64,000 nt of DNA from Paratissierella segnis (GTDB lineage Bacteria > Bacillota > Clostridia > Tissierellales > Tissierellaceae), in the NCBI RefSeq assembly GCF_014385195.1, contig NZ_JACRTG010000004.1, positions 1 to 64,000 of the forward strand, in the 5' to 3' direction. The notes under the pieces are model-generated. The model was not told the origin of the DNA and did not search any database. It worked only from the letters and a program-made list of their open reading frames with translations. Of the stretch, positions 9,493-18,235 are shown one piece after another. Position 1 is the first letter of the stretch. The number at the start of each line of letters is the position of its first letter. A program made the translations under genes and the position numbers.

Positions 9493-9576
9493 CTGCTCGA
9501 CTCACCCTTAGACTGCAAAGGGTACACGGCAGGACGACCCAAGGGTCGATTGTGAATTGTGAACTGTGAATTAATC
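9493..9576 (+). repeat. Composite dispersed repeat with TTGTGAA heptamers
   Basis: The 360-bp gap 9273-9632 holds no gene. It carries a module (CCCTTAGACTGCAAAGGG... GACGACCCAAGGGTCGATTG) that recurs at 43516-43583, followed by TTGTGAATTGTGAACTGTGAATT (written here in parts: TTGTGAA, TTGTGAA, CTGTGAA, TT). GACCC-AA-GGGTC is a small palindrome inside it. A GAGATTCTTCG segment just before (about 9468) resembles the other dispersed repeat of this window. Confidence 0.75.
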
Positions 9577-9632
9577 GAAGGATTACATTTATGTTATAAT
9601 ATATATAATGATTAATACGGGAGATGATTTTT

Positions 9633-10223
9633 TTGGTAAGTCAAAGATTAAAAAAAGATTTAGAATTTATTGTTGAATTGGACAAAATGAAATCCATATT
9701 TAGAAGGACCAGCGTAATAGGCGAAGACAGACAAGAAGATGATGCTCAACATTCTTGGCATATATCGGTGATGGCAATGATCCTATCTGAATATGCTAAT
9801 GAAAATATTGATACATGTAAGGTAATCAAAATGCTTTTAACCCATGATTTGGTGGAACTGTATGCAGGTGATACATTTTGTTATGACATAGTGGGCAATA
9901 TGGATAAAAGGGATAGAGAAGTGAAAGCAGCAGATAAATTATACGGAATGTTGGAAGAAGATAAAGGCAAAGAATTAAGAGCTTTATGGGATGAGTTTGA
10001 AGAGCAAAAAACACCTGAATCTAAATTTGCCGCAAGCATGGATAGATTACAGCCTATGTTAAGTAATTACAATAATAATGGCGGAACATGGAAAAAATAT
10101 AACGTGGCTAAAGAAGATATATATAAAAGAATTTCGCCGGTTAAGGAAGCTTCAAATGAATTGTGGGAGTTTGTCGAGTATATGCTGGAAGATGCTTATA
10201 ATAGGGGACTTATCAATCATTAA
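9633..10223 (+). CDS. HD domain phosphohydrolase, YfbR/HDDC2-like
   Basis: 196 aa. Metal-binding His/Asp residues are visible in order: QHSWHISVMAMIL (first His), LLTHDLVELYAGD (the HD pair), and a late Asp in FAASMDRLQPML. This is the HD_3 arrangement found in 5'-deoxynucleotidases of the YfbR/HDDC2 type, so a nucleotidase role is likely but the substrate is inferred. I prefer the TTG at 9633, because GGGAG (9619-9623) is 9 nt before it and directly abuts the ATG at 9624. Pcp follows 42 bp downstream, possibly cotranscribed. Confidence 0.85.
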   Translation: MVSQRLKKDLEFIVELDKMKSIFRRTSVIGEDRQEDDAQHSWHISVMAMILSEYANENIDTCKVIKMLLTHDLVELYAGDTFCYDIVGNMDKRDREVKAADKLYGMLEEDKGKELRALWDEFEEQKTPESKFAASMDRLQPMLSNYNNNGGTWKKYNVAKEDIYKRISPVKEASNELWEFVEYMLEDAYNRGLINH

Positions 10224-10265
10224 GGATTGGGGAAATAAAGAATAAAAAGCATAGGAGGTCTTCTG

Positions 10266-10883
10266 ATGAAAGTGTTAGTAACAGGTTTTTCACCATTTGG
10301 CGGAGAAGATATTAATCCTGCGTATGAAGCAATAAGGGGATTGGAAGATACGATTCAAGGGGCATTGATAATTAAAAAGGAAATTCCCACAGTATTTGGA
10401 AAGTCCATAGAAGAATTAAATAAGATAATTGAAGTGGAGAATCCCGATATTGTAATATGTGTTGGACAAGCTGGGGGCAGATTCGATATAACTGTTGAAA
10501 GAGTAGCCATAAATATAGATGATGCCGGAATTGCAGATAATGAAGGCAATCAACCAATAGACAGAAAAATATATGAGGATGGAGACAATGCTTATTTTTC
10601 ATCCCTTCCCATTAAAGCTATAGTGAAAAACATTAAAGATAGCGGCATACCTGCTGGTATCTCAAATACTGCAGGGACATATGTATGCAATCACCTTATG
10701 TATGGACTATTATATCTTATTAACAACAAATACACTCGTATAAAAGGCGGATTCATACATGTACCATTCTTACCGGAACAGGCTGTTTCAAAAAGAAATA
10801 CACCCAGTATGAGCGTTGAAAATATTACAAAAGGTCTAAAACTTGCAATAGAAGCATCTATTAAATTTCAAGAGCCTAATTAA
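10266..10883 (+). CDS. pcp: Pyroglutamyl-peptidase I (pyrrolidone carboxyl peptidase)
   Basis: 205 aa, peptidase family C15. It removes N-terminal pyroglutamate from peptides in the cytoplasm. The catalytic triad is visible: Glu78 in FDITVERVAIN, Cys141 in AGTYVCNHLMYG, His165 in GGFIHVPFLPEQ. The start MKVLVTGFSPFGGEDINPA is typical and length matches the family (about 200-215 aa). AGGAGGTCTTCTG precedes the ATG. Confidence 0.96.
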   Translation: MKVLVTGFSPFGGEDINPAYEAIRGLEDTIQGALIIKKEIPTVFGKSIEELNKIIEVENPDIVICVGQAGGRFDITVERVAINIDDAGIADNEGNQPIDRKIYEDGDNAYFSSLPIKAIVKNIKDSGIPAGISNTAGTYVCNHLMYGLLYLINNKYTRIKGGFIHVPFLPEQAVSKRNTPSMSVENITKGLKLAIEASIKFQEPN

Positions 10884-10966
10884 TGCTCTATTTATTTGCA
10901 AAGAAGGTTTCTATTGTGAATTGTTTGTAATTGGATAGAATTGTCATATAAATTTAAAAAAATTTA

Positions 10967-11019
10967 TTGACATAAATAAATCAACCTAATATATTGTATA
11001 TGGCGTATATATACAATAT
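10967..11019 (+). promoter_or_regulatory. Promoter with overlapping operator for the GntR/ABC operon
   Basis: TTGACA (10967-10972), 17 bp, TATATT (10990-10995). A perfect 11-bp inverted repeat, ATATTGTATAT (10991-11001) and ATATACAATAT (11009-11019), covers the -10 and start site. This is the position expected for autorepression by the GntR protein encoded next; binding is inferred. Confidence 0.75.
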
Positions 11020-11039
11020 TTTAATTTTAAGGTGAATTT

Positions 11040-11414
11040 ATGGATATAATAATAAGCAATTCAAACAAAAATCCAATTTATGAACAAATTGCTTCCCAGA
11101 TAAAAAACTTGATAATCACAGGTGAGCTCAAGGAAGGAGAAGCACTTCCATCTATGCGGCTTCTTGCAAAAGAACTTAGGATCAGCGTTATTACCACTAA
11201 ACGTGCATATGAGGAGCTTGAAAGAGATGGATTTATTGAAACTGTGACAGGCAGAGGAAGCTTTGTAGCAAGTAAAAATTTAGAATTCATTAGGGAGGAA
11301 CATCTTAGGATGGCAGAGGAATATTTGCAAAAAAGTGTAGATATAGCTAAGAGCAGCGGTTTAACTTTAGATGAACTAATGGATATTTTAGAGACTTTAT
11401 ATGGGGAGGAATAA
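11040..11414 (+). CDS. GntR family transcriptional regulator, YtrA subfamily
   Basis: 124 aa. The N-terminal winged helix-turn-helix (about 8-75) contains PIYEQIASQIKNLIITGELKEG and LPSMRLLAKELRISVITTKRAYEELERDGF. Only a short helical tail follows, as in YtrA-type regulators that lack a large effector domain. Its stop is 1 bp from the start of an ABC ATPase, the usual YtrA operon layout in which the repressor controls its own transporter. Confidence 0.92.
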   Translation: MDIIISNSNKNPIYEQIASQIKNLIITGELKEGEALPSMRLLAKELRISVITTKRAYEELERDGFIETVTGRGSFVASKNLEFIREEHLRMAEEYLQKSVDIAKSSGLTLDELMDILETLYGEE

Positions 11415-11415
11415 G

Positions 11416-12282
11416 ATGGATATCTTAAAGGCAGAAAACCTTACTAAACACTATTCAGGCTTTAGTTTGAATAAAATCAGCTTCAATTTACCAAAGGGCA
11501 GTATTATGGGACTTATAGGGGAAAATGGAGCCGGCAAGACAACTACCATAAAACTATTATTAAATCTAATTAAAAAAGATAGCGGCAAGATAACGATATT
11601 TGGCTTAGATAATATAAAACATGAAATGAAAATCAAACAAGACATTGGAGTAGTGCTGGATGAAAGCTCTTTCCATGATAATTTAAAACCCAAAGATATA
11701 TCTACCTTTATGGGAAACATCTACGATAAATGGGACAATAAAAAGTTTTTTGATTATCTAAATATATTCAATTTACCTCAGAATAAGATTCTAAAAGATT
11801 ATTCAAAGGGAATGAAGATGAAGCTTTCAATTGCAGCAGCTTTATCTCATAATCCAAAACTACTTATTTTAGATGAACCTACAGGAGGGCTTGATCCTGT
11901 GGTAAGAAGCGAGATATTGGATATATTTATGGATTTTATTCAGGATGATGAGAAGTCAATATTATTTTCAACTCATGTTACCAGCGATTTAGATAAGATT
12001 GCAGATTATATAACATTCATTCATAAGGGCAATTTAGTGTTTACAGAGTCAAATGATGAAATAAATGATAATTATGGGATTATAAAATGTGGAATAAATG
12101 AATTTAACAAGATAGATAGGAAGGACATTTTAGGTCATAGGAAAAATAAATTTGGATATGAAGTATTAATCAATAATAAACAAAACAGCATATATAGGGA
12201 TTTTATAATAGATCCGGCTAATCTAGAGGACATAATGCTATATCATATTAGGGGGGATATCAATGAAGGGTCTGTTGATTAA
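11416..12282 (+). CDS. ABC transporter ATP-binding protein
   Basis: About 288 aa. Walker A GENGAGKTTT, signature YSKGMKMKLSIAAAL (LSGGQ position degenerate, as in export-type ABC ATPases of the YtrB/BcrA kind), Walker B LLILDEPTGGLDP and the H-loop STHVTSD. I chose the ATG at 11416 because GGGAGGAATAAG precedes it; the ATG at 11401 overlaps that ribosome site and the GntR gene. Its 3' end overlaps the permease gene by 20 bp. The exported substrate is unknown. Confidence 0.93.
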   Translation: MDILKAENLTKHYSGFSLNKISFNLPKGSIMGLIGENGAGKTTTIKLLLNLIKKDSGKITIFGLDNIKHEMKIKQDIGVVLDESSFHDNLKPKDISTFMGNIYDKWDNKKFFDYLNIFNLPQNKILKDYSKGMKMKLSIAAALSHNPKLLILDEPTGGLDPVVRSEILDIFMDFIQDDEKSILFSTHVTSDLDKIADYITFIHKGNLVFTESNDEINDNYGIIKCGINEFNKIDRKDILGHRKNKFGYEVLINNKQNSIYRDFIIDPANLEDIMLYHIRGDINEGSVD

Positions 12283-12886
12283 AGATTTAATAAATTTGAA
12301 GAAAAGCTTTGGCACCATAATAGCTATGATAGTATTATATTTCTTATTTGCATATCAATCAGGAGATCCGAGCATTTTAGTCGGAATGATTGTTTTTCTG
12401 TTAACCATGATGAGCATAACCTCAATGTCATATGATGATATGGCAAAGTGGGATAAATTTGCATTATCAATGCCTATAAGTAGAAAGACTATAGTATATA
12501 GCAAATATATCCTTGCAGTTTTATTATCTTTGGCAGGTTTAGTCTTGTCAACAGGTATAGGATATATAGTAATCCTGTTAAAAGCAAAGATGAGTATCCA
12601 AGAATATTTAGTAGCGTCTTATGCTATTTTTGTTCTATCAATGGCATTTATCTGTATAATCATTCCCTTAATATTCAAATTCGGGGTAGAAAAAAGCAGG
12701 CTAATGATGATGGGAGCAATAATTATACCTATGATAATCGGATATGTTATCAGTAAGTCGGGGATTTCTATGCCAAGTGAAAATCAACTTATGACAATAT
12801 TGAAGTTATCGCCCTTATTAGTAGTGTTAGCCTTATATATTTCAAGTACTATTTCATACAATATTTATAAGAAAAAGGATTTATAG
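12263..12886 (+). CDS. ABC-2 type permease
   Basis: A 207-aa hydrophobic protein with about six membrane segments, similar to ABC-2 permeases of YtrA-type operons. GKWDKFALSMPISRKTIVYSKYI-like wording (FALSMPISRKTIVYSKY) after the second segment is typical of the family. TAGGGGGGATATCA precedes the ATG, which lies inside the ATPase gene. It should form the export channel with the preceding ATPase. Confidence 0.85.
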   Translation: MKGLLIKDLINLKKSFGTIIAMIVLYFLFAYQSGDPSILVGMIVFLLTMMSITSMSYDDMAKWDKFALSMPISRKTIVYSKYILAVLLSLAGLVLSTGIGYIVILLKAKMSIQEYLVASYAIFVLSMAFICIIIPLIFKFGVEKSRLMMMGAIIIPMIIGYVISKSGISMPSENQLMTILKLSPLLVVLALYISSTISYNIYKKKDL

Positions 12887-12893
12887 ATAATGG

Positions 12894-12919
12894 CGTGCAT
12901 ACATTGCACGTTTTTTTTT
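12894..12919 (+). terminator. Rho-independent terminator of the GntR/ABC operon
   Basis: CGTGCA-TACAT-TGCACG followed by nine T, starting 7 bp after the permease stop. Confidence 0.8.
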
Positions 12920-12991
12920 CTTTTATGGTATAATTTAAGATGAGAAGGGTGGGCGACTATAATTGTTATTTTAAAGATGGAGGTTAGTATA

Positions 12992-14680
12992 ATGGACGTT
13001 AAATCAATTGGTAATATAATTACAAACTTTAAATCCAAAGTAATTATAATTGACAGAACCGGCAATGTTTTGTGGAAAAGTCGTGATATGGGCAAACTGA
13101 TTGATATTAAGAATATAAAAGATATTGACATAGACATAGAGGATATAATCTTAAATAAAAATTTAAAGGTTATGCTATATAATGACAGTTATAATCTATC
13201 CAGTATATTGTTGGGAAATCAGGAAAAAATTATTCTAATCTTTGATTTGATAGGGGATTATAACGATGATAATACCAAGTCATATATTTTAGAAGAAATA
13301 ATTGAAAGATTATATGATGGTGTCCTAGTAAGTGATAAGGATGGTAGGGTCGTCATATACAATCCAGCTATGGAAGAATTAGAAGAGATGGAATCAAAAG
13401 ACATGATAGGCGAATATATATGGGATGCTTACGGCTATGGTGATAAAAATAAATCTGAACATATGGGAGTTCAATCCAGTAGGATTCCAATTATAAATAG
13501 ATATAAAGCGCACGCTTATAACAATGGGAAACCTATATATAAATCCTATAGTACTTATCCAATTGAAAAAGACGGTGAAATAATAGGAGTATATTCAATT
13601 AGTAAAAATGAAACTAAGCTTCAGTCCTTGTTATCAGAAATTGTTGATTTGAAAAGACAATTTGGCAGTAAAATTAAAGATGACTCCGATATTAAATTCA
13701 ATGGAACCAGATTTACTTTCTCCGATATTATCGGTTCCAGTACAAGGATAAAAAAACTGATACATGAAGCTCAGTCAATTTCTTGGTTAAATAACAATAT
13801 ATTGATAGTTGGAGAAACTGGCACCGGCAAAGAGGTATTTGCTCAAAGCATACACAATTATGGGAAAAGAAATAGAGAGCCCTTTATTGGTATAAATTGC
13901 TCCGCAATACCTGAAAATTTACTGGAAAGTATATTATTTGGTACGGTAAAGGGCGCATTTACCGGAGCTATAGATTCATCAGGTCTATTTGAAGAAGCAG
14001 GGGAAGGGACATTGTTTTTAGACGAACTAAATTCCATGCCTATAAATATGCAAACTAAACTTCTTAGGGTATTGCAGGAAAAGTGCGTTAGAAGAGTTGG
14101 AGGCAAGGAGATGTATCCCATTAGATGTAGGGTGATCAGCGCTATGAATGAAGATCCTTACCTGTTAATAGAAGAGGGGAAATTGAGGCAGGATTTATAT
14201 TATAGAATCGCAGGATATAATCTCGTGATTCCACCTCTTAGAGAAAGGGATAATGATATATTTGATTTATCCAAATTTTATATATCAAGAAACAACTTAA
14301 ATATGAATAAAAATGTATCTAAAATGAAAGAGGATCTAAAAGATTTTATGAAGGAATACATTTGGCCGGGGAATATAAGAGAATTAGAGCATTTTATTGA
14401 AAATATAATGGTGAGGACAGAAGTAGGAGATACTTATTTAAGACGTGAAAATATTCCCGGATATCTATTGGAAGTTATGAATTCAATTTTCAAAGAAAAT
14501 AAATTAGATAATATATCTGAATATTCCTTGGAAGAAAAAATAAATGAATTTGAAAAAAGTTTGATATTAAATTCTTTGGATAATAACAATTGGAATGTCA
14601 CAAGAACAGCAAAAGAATTAGGTGTAACAAGACAAAGTTTGATTTATAGGATGAAAAAATTAGATTTAAATAGAAGCTAA
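12992..14680 (+). CDS. Sigma-54-dependent activator with PAS domain
   Basis: 562 aa. An N-terminal region of about 100 aa and a PAS domain (about 95-210, DGVLVSDKDGRVVIYNPAM) form the sensor part. The AAA+ domain has Walker A GETGTGKE, the sigma-54 contact loop GAFTGA, Walker B GTLFLDELN and PPLRERDNDI. The C-terminal Fis-type helix-turn-helix is NVTRTAKELGVTRQSLIYRM. No receiver domain is present, so the signal is probably a ligand bound at the N terminus. A -10 TATAAT is at 12929-12934. The start is the ATG at 12992; GGAGG (12979-12983) overlaps the earlier ATG at 12977. It is followed by hutU with a sigma-54 promoter, its likely target. Confidence 0.93.
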   Translation: MDVKSIGNIITNFKSKVIIIDRTGNVLWKSRDMGKLIDIKNIKDIDIDIEDIILNKNLKVMLYNDSYNLSSILLGNQEKIILIFDLIGDYNDDNTKSYILEEIIERLYDGVLVSDKDGRVVIYNPAMEELEEMESKDMIGEYIWDAYGYGDKNKSEHMGVQSSRIPIINRYKAHAYNNGKPIYKSYSTYPIEKDGEIIGVYSISKNETKLQSLLSEIVDLKRQFGSKIKDDSDIKFNGTRFTFSDIIGSSTRIKKLIHEAQSISWLNNNILIVGETGTGKEVFAQSIHNYGKRNREPFIGINCSAIPENLLESILFGTVKGAFTGAIDSSGLFEEAGEGTLFLDELNSMPINMQTKLLRVLQEKCVRRVGGKEMYPIRCRVISAMNEDPYLLIEEGKLRQDLYYRIAGYNLVIPPLRERDNDIFDLSKFYISRNNLNMNKNVSKMKEDLKDFMKEYIWPGNIRELEHFIENIMVRTEVGDTYLRRENIPGYLLEVMNSIFKENKLDNISEYSLEEKINEFEKSLILNSLDNNNWNVTRTAKELGVTRQSLIYRMKKLDLNRS

Positions 14681-14732
14681 GTGTGTGAAAAACAAACAAA
14701 GAAAAAGGCTAGATTTGCAGGTAATTTGATAA

Positions 14733-14757
14733 AATGTGTATGATTTTCATACACATT
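14733..14757 (+). promoter_or_regulatory. 25-bp perfect palindrome, putative activator site for hutU
   Basis: Left arm AATGTGTATGA (14733-14743), spacer TTT, right arm TCATACACATT (14747-14757). It ends 67 bp upstream of the -24/-12 element, a normal distance for a sigma-54 enhancer. Binding by the adjacent PAS activator is inferred. Confidence 0.8.
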
Positions 14758-14823
14758 AAAGCAGATAAAAATAGGATTTATTTTTTAATGTTCTAAAATG
14801 CATACTTCTGGACTACATGGTGT

Positions 14824-14840
14824 TGGCATGAATATTGCAT
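14824..14840 (+). promoter_or_regulatory. Sigma-54 (-24/-12) promoter of hutU
   Basis: TTGGCATGAATATTGCAT (14823-14840) has GG at 14825-14826 and GC at 14837-14838, 12 bp apart, and fits the consensus YTGGCAYGRNNNTTGCW throughout. Confidence 0.9.
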
Positions 14841-14880
14841 TAATAATATAATCATATAAATTTATAGTATTCCTGTTACT

Positions 14881-14951
14881 ATTCACAGCTTAAAAATGTA
14901 TATCATGTTAACGAGCATAGATTTTTTTAATTGTGATTGTAAGCTGTGAAT
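14881..14951 (+). repeat. Inverted repeat in the hutU 5' leader
   Basis: ATTCACAGCTTA (14881-14892) is the exact reverse complement of TAAGCTGTGAAT (14940-14951). The arms are degenerate members of the dispersed TTCACAA/TTGTGAA family. On the transcript from the sigma-54 promoter this would form a stem with a 47-nt loop about 50 nt before the hutU start codon. Any regulatory role is unknown. Confidence 0.6.
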
Positions 14952-15001
14952 TGTCATGAATTTTCCATTAACAATATAAAATTTATAATAGGAGGGTTTT
15001 T

Positions 15002-17041
15002 ATGTTAAGCAATGATAAAATAGGTGCTGCTATGGAAATTAAACTTGATAATTATCTACCTAATTACCCTAAGTTTGACCAAAGAATCAGAAGAGCTCCA
15101 AAAAGAGAATTTACATTATCACAAAGAGAAACAGAAATAGCTCTTAAAAATGCCTTAAGATATGTTCCGGAAGAATTACATGAAACATTGGCACCTGAAT
15201 TTTTAGAAGAGTTGTTGACTAGAGGTAGAATCTATGGTTATAGATTCAGACCGGATGAAACAATCTATGGCAGACCAATAGACGAGTACAAAGGGAAATG
15301 TATTGAAGGAAAAGCTTTTCAAGTTATGATAGACAACAATCTATCCTTTGATGTAGGACTATACCCATATGAATTGGTTACTTATGGAGAAACAGGTCAA
15401 GTATTTCAAAATTGGATGCAGTATAGACTTGTGAAAAAATATCTGGAAGAATTGACGGATGAACAAACATTGGTAGTAGAATCGGGACATCCCCTTGGAT
15501 TATTCAGATCTACTAAGCAAAGCCCCAGGGTTATAATTACAAACGCCTTAATGGTAGGAATGTATGACAATCAAGAACAATGGATAAAAGCTCAAGCTAT
15601 GGGAGTTGCAAACTATGGACAAATGACTGCAGGGGGCTGGATGTATATCGGACCTCAGGGAATAGTCCATGGCACATTCAACACCATTTTAAATGCAGGC
15701 AGGCTAAAATTAGGAATACCTCATGATGAAGATTTAACTGGGCATATGTTTGTAAGCTCCGGATTAGGAGGTATGAGTGGTGCTCAAGGTAAAGCTGCAA
15801 AAATAGCCGGTGCAGTTGGCATAATAGCTGAAGTTGACATATCCAGAATCAATACCAGACTTGAACAAGGCTGGATAGACTATTACTATGAGGATTTAGA
15901 TGAGCTATTTAAAGTGGCTAATGAAGCTATGAAAGCAAAAAAATCCACTGCATTAGCTTATTATGGAAATATAGTGGACTTATTGGAATATGCAGTAAAT
16001 AATAATATCCATATTGAGCTATTATCTGACCAAACCTCATGCCATGCTGAATATGATGGAGGATATTGTCCGCAAGGGTTAACTTTTGATGAGAGAACAA
16101 AGATGTTATATGAGGATAAAGAGCAATTTATAAAGGAAGTAGATAGAAGTCTTAAATATCACTTTGAATTGATCAAGAAACTAGTTGATAAAGGAACTTA
16201 TTTCTTTGACTACGGCAACTCTTTCATGAAGTCGGTATTTGATGCAGGTGCAAAGGACATTGCAAAAAATGGCGTAGATGAATCAGAAGGATTTATATTT
16301 CCATCCTATGTTGAAGATATAATGGGACCAATGCTATTTGATTATGGATACGGACCATTTAGATGGGTATGTCTAAGCGGTAAAGAGGAAGATTTGCTAA
16401 AGACAGATAAAGCTGCTATGGATTGTATTGATCCAAATAGGAGAGGCCAGGATAGAGATAATTATAACTGGATAAGAGACGCTGAGAAGAATCAACTTGT
16501 AGTAGGAACTCAGGCAAGAATTCTTTATCAAGATGCAAAGGGCAGAACAGAAATTGCACTAAAGTTCAATGAAATGGTTAGAAACAAAGAGGTAGGTCCT
16601 ATAATGATTGGAAGAGACCATCACGATACAGCAGGTACGGACTCACCATTCAGGGAGACATCCAATATTTATGACGGAAGTAATGTGATGGCTGATATGG
16701 CTACTCAATGTTTTGCAGGTAATGTAGCAAGAGGAATGAGCTTAGTAGCGCTTCATAACGGTGGCGGAGTAGGTATAGGGAAAGCTATCAATGGCGGATT
16801 TGGTATGGTACTTGACGGGAGTGAAAGAGTAGACAATATTTTAAAGAATGCAATGCCATGGGACGTTATGGGCGGAGTCGCTAGGCGTGCATGGGCAAGG
16901 AATGAAAACTCTATTTCAACCGCGGCCGAATACAATGAAATGTTTAAGGAAACAGATCATATTACCCTTCCATATGTAGCGGATGAAGGATTGGTAAAGG
17001 AATTGGTGGAAAAAGAATATAGTAAACATCCGCATAAGTAA
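15002..17041 (+). CDS. hutU: Urocanate hydratase (long form)
   Basis: 679 aa. It converts urocanate to imidazolone propionate using tightly bound NAD+, the second step of histidine degradation. The NAD-binding glycine motif SSGLGGMSGAQGKAAKIAG and QMTAGGWMYIGPQGIVHGT are diagnostic; the length fits the long (about 670 aa) form rather than the about 555-aa proteobacterial form. AGGAGGGTTTTT precedes the ATG. It is a single gene between a sigma-54 promoter and a terminator; hutH, hutI and a formimino-transferase are not in the window. Confidence 0.96.
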   Translation: MLSNDKIGAAMEIKLDNYLPNYPKFDQRIRRAPKREFTLSQRETEIALKNALRYVPEELHETLAPEFLEELLTRGRIYGYRFRPDETIYGRPIDEYKGKCIEGKAFQVMIDNNLSFDVGLYPYELVTYGETGQVFQNWMQYRLVKKYLEELTDEQTLVVESGHPLGLFRSTKQSPRVIITNALMVGMYDNQEQWIKAQAMGVANYGQMTAGGWMYIGPQGIVHGTFNTILNAGRLKLGIPHDEDLTGHMFVSSGLGGMSGAQGKAAKIAGAVGIIAEVDISRINTRLEQGWIDYYYEDLDELFKVANEAMKAKKSTALAYYGNIVDLLEYAVNNNIHIELLSDQTSCHAEYDGGYCPQGLTFDERTKMLYEDKEQFIKEVDRSLKYHFELIKKLVDKGTYFFDYGNSFMKSVFDAGAKDIAKNGVDESEGFIFPSYVEDIMGPMLFDYGYGPFRWVCLSGKEEDLLKTDKAAMDCIDPNRRGQDRDNYNWIRDAEKNQLVVGTQARILYQDAKGRTEIALKFNEMVRNKEVGPIMIGRDHHDTAGTDSPFRETSNIYDGSNVMADMATQCFAGNVARGMSLVALHNGGGVGIGKAINGGFGMVLDGSERVDNILKNAMPWDVMGGVARRAWARNENSISTAAEYNEMFKETDHITLPYVADEGLVKELVEKEYSKHPHK

Positions 17042-17058
17042 AAACTGAGTTTTCATAC

Positions 17059-17095
17059 AAAGGCAGTTCTATTAATTTTAGAACTGCCTTTAATG
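17059..17095 (+). terminator. Rho-independent terminator of hutU
   Basis: AAAGGCAGTTCTA (17059-17071) pairs with TAGAACTGCCTTT (17079-17091), 18 bp after the hutU stop. Confidence 0.85.
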
Positions 17096-17130
17096 TTTTT
17101 GCATAGTATAAAAACTAAGGAGGTATCAAT

Positions 17131-18210
17131 ATGAATTATCCTATAGTTTTTATACCGGGGCTCTTTGGTTCATTAGGTGATGATGTAATAAAAGGTACAG
17201 GGGAATTTTCCTTTGGACTAGCAGAAAAAATTTATAAACCATTTATAGAAATATTGAATTCAATGGGGTATATAGAAGGGTTAAATCTATTTGTCTCATA
17301 TTATGATTGGAAGATGTCCGTATTGGATGCGGTGAATAAGTATCTCTATCAGGATATAGAAATAATCAAGTATAAAACAGGCATGAATAAGGTAATATTG
17401 ATTGGGCATAGTTTGGGAGGATTGCTGGGAAGGGCATATATCAATTATTTCAGTCCGGATTCTGTAGATAAATTAATTATGATAGGTACTCCAAATTTGG
17501 GAGCAGTGAATGCATATTATTTTTGGAGCGGAGGAAAATTGCCATATCAAAAGGTAGAGGATAATCCGTTATATAATGCGTTAAAAATTGGCTTTATAAT
17601 GTACCTTAATATATTTCAAAAAGAAAATTATATAGAGACACTAAGGGAAGCCTTTCCGGTAGCAAAAGATTTGCTTCCAAGTTATAAATATGAAAGTTAT
17701 TTATTTTATAACAAAGACGGTACAAAAAGAGGTATACCAATCGAAGAAATGACAATCAATAATTCCTTTTTGAATAGGTTAGAAGATGAAACTAATAATG
17801 CCTATAATAAATATTTTATTGTAAGCGGAACAGGAATTAAGACCAATAAAAAATTTCTGGTGGATATAAATGACAGTGGAAAGACTAAATGGACAGACGG
17901 AAAGCCGATTAAGACATATGTAACTAATAGGGGTGATGGAACTGTAATTACTGACAGCACTTTAGGATGTCTAAATGCCGATAGTATTGTAATAGAAGGC
18001 AATCATACGGATATATTATATAAATCAGCTGATTATCTATCGGCTATTTTAGAAAAACCCATTGTCAAAGAAACTAAAATTAGCAAAGCAGAAAAGGCAT
18101 ATAATATCTTTACGGATAATATAGCGAAAGCAGGAATTGATATAAAATCTAAAAATGTTCAAGTTGTAAAAATATCTTCGGATAAATATTGGGTTATGGT
18201 AACTGAATGA
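17131..18210 (+). CDS. Lipase-like alpha/beta hydrolase
   Basis: 359 aa. Near the start PIVFIPGLFGSLGDD resembles the oxyanion region of lipases. The nucleophile elbow GHSLGGLLGRAYINY (Ser about residue 94) and the following MIGTPNLGAVNAY match the LCAT/PGAP1-like lipase group. A late His (EGNHTDIL, about residue 292) could complete the triad. No signal peptide is seen, so it is probably cytoplasmic; the substrate is unknown. GGAGGTATCAAT precedes the ATG. Confidence 0.85.
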   Translation: MNYPIVFIPGLFGSLGDDVIKGTGEFSFGLAEKIYKPFIEILNSMGYIEGLNLFVSYYDWKMSVLDAVNKYLYQDIEIIKYKTGMNKVILIGHSLGGLLGRAYINYFSPDSVDKLIMIGTPNLGAVNAYYFWSGGKLPYQKVEDNPLYNALKIGFIMYLNIFQKENYIETLREAFPVAKDLLPSYKYESYLFYNKDGTKRGIPIEEMTINNSFLNRLEDETNNAYNKYFIVSGTGIKTNKKFLVDINDSGKTKWTDGKPIKTYVTNRGDGTVITDSTLGCLNADSIVIEGNHTDILYKSADYLSAILEKPIVKETKISKAEKAYNIFTDNIAKAGIDIKSKNVQVVKISSDKYWVMVTE

Positions 18211-18235
18211 GTTTATGCTACAAACTCATTCAGTT
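18201..18235. terminator. Shared hairpin between two convergent genes
   Basis: AACTGAATGAGTTT (18201-18214) is exactly complementary to AAACTCATTCAGTT (18222-18235), with a 7-nt loop. It covers the last codons and stops of both the lipase-like gene and the ABC ATPase gene. The T-runs are short on both sides, so termination strength is uncertain. Confidence 0.65.
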
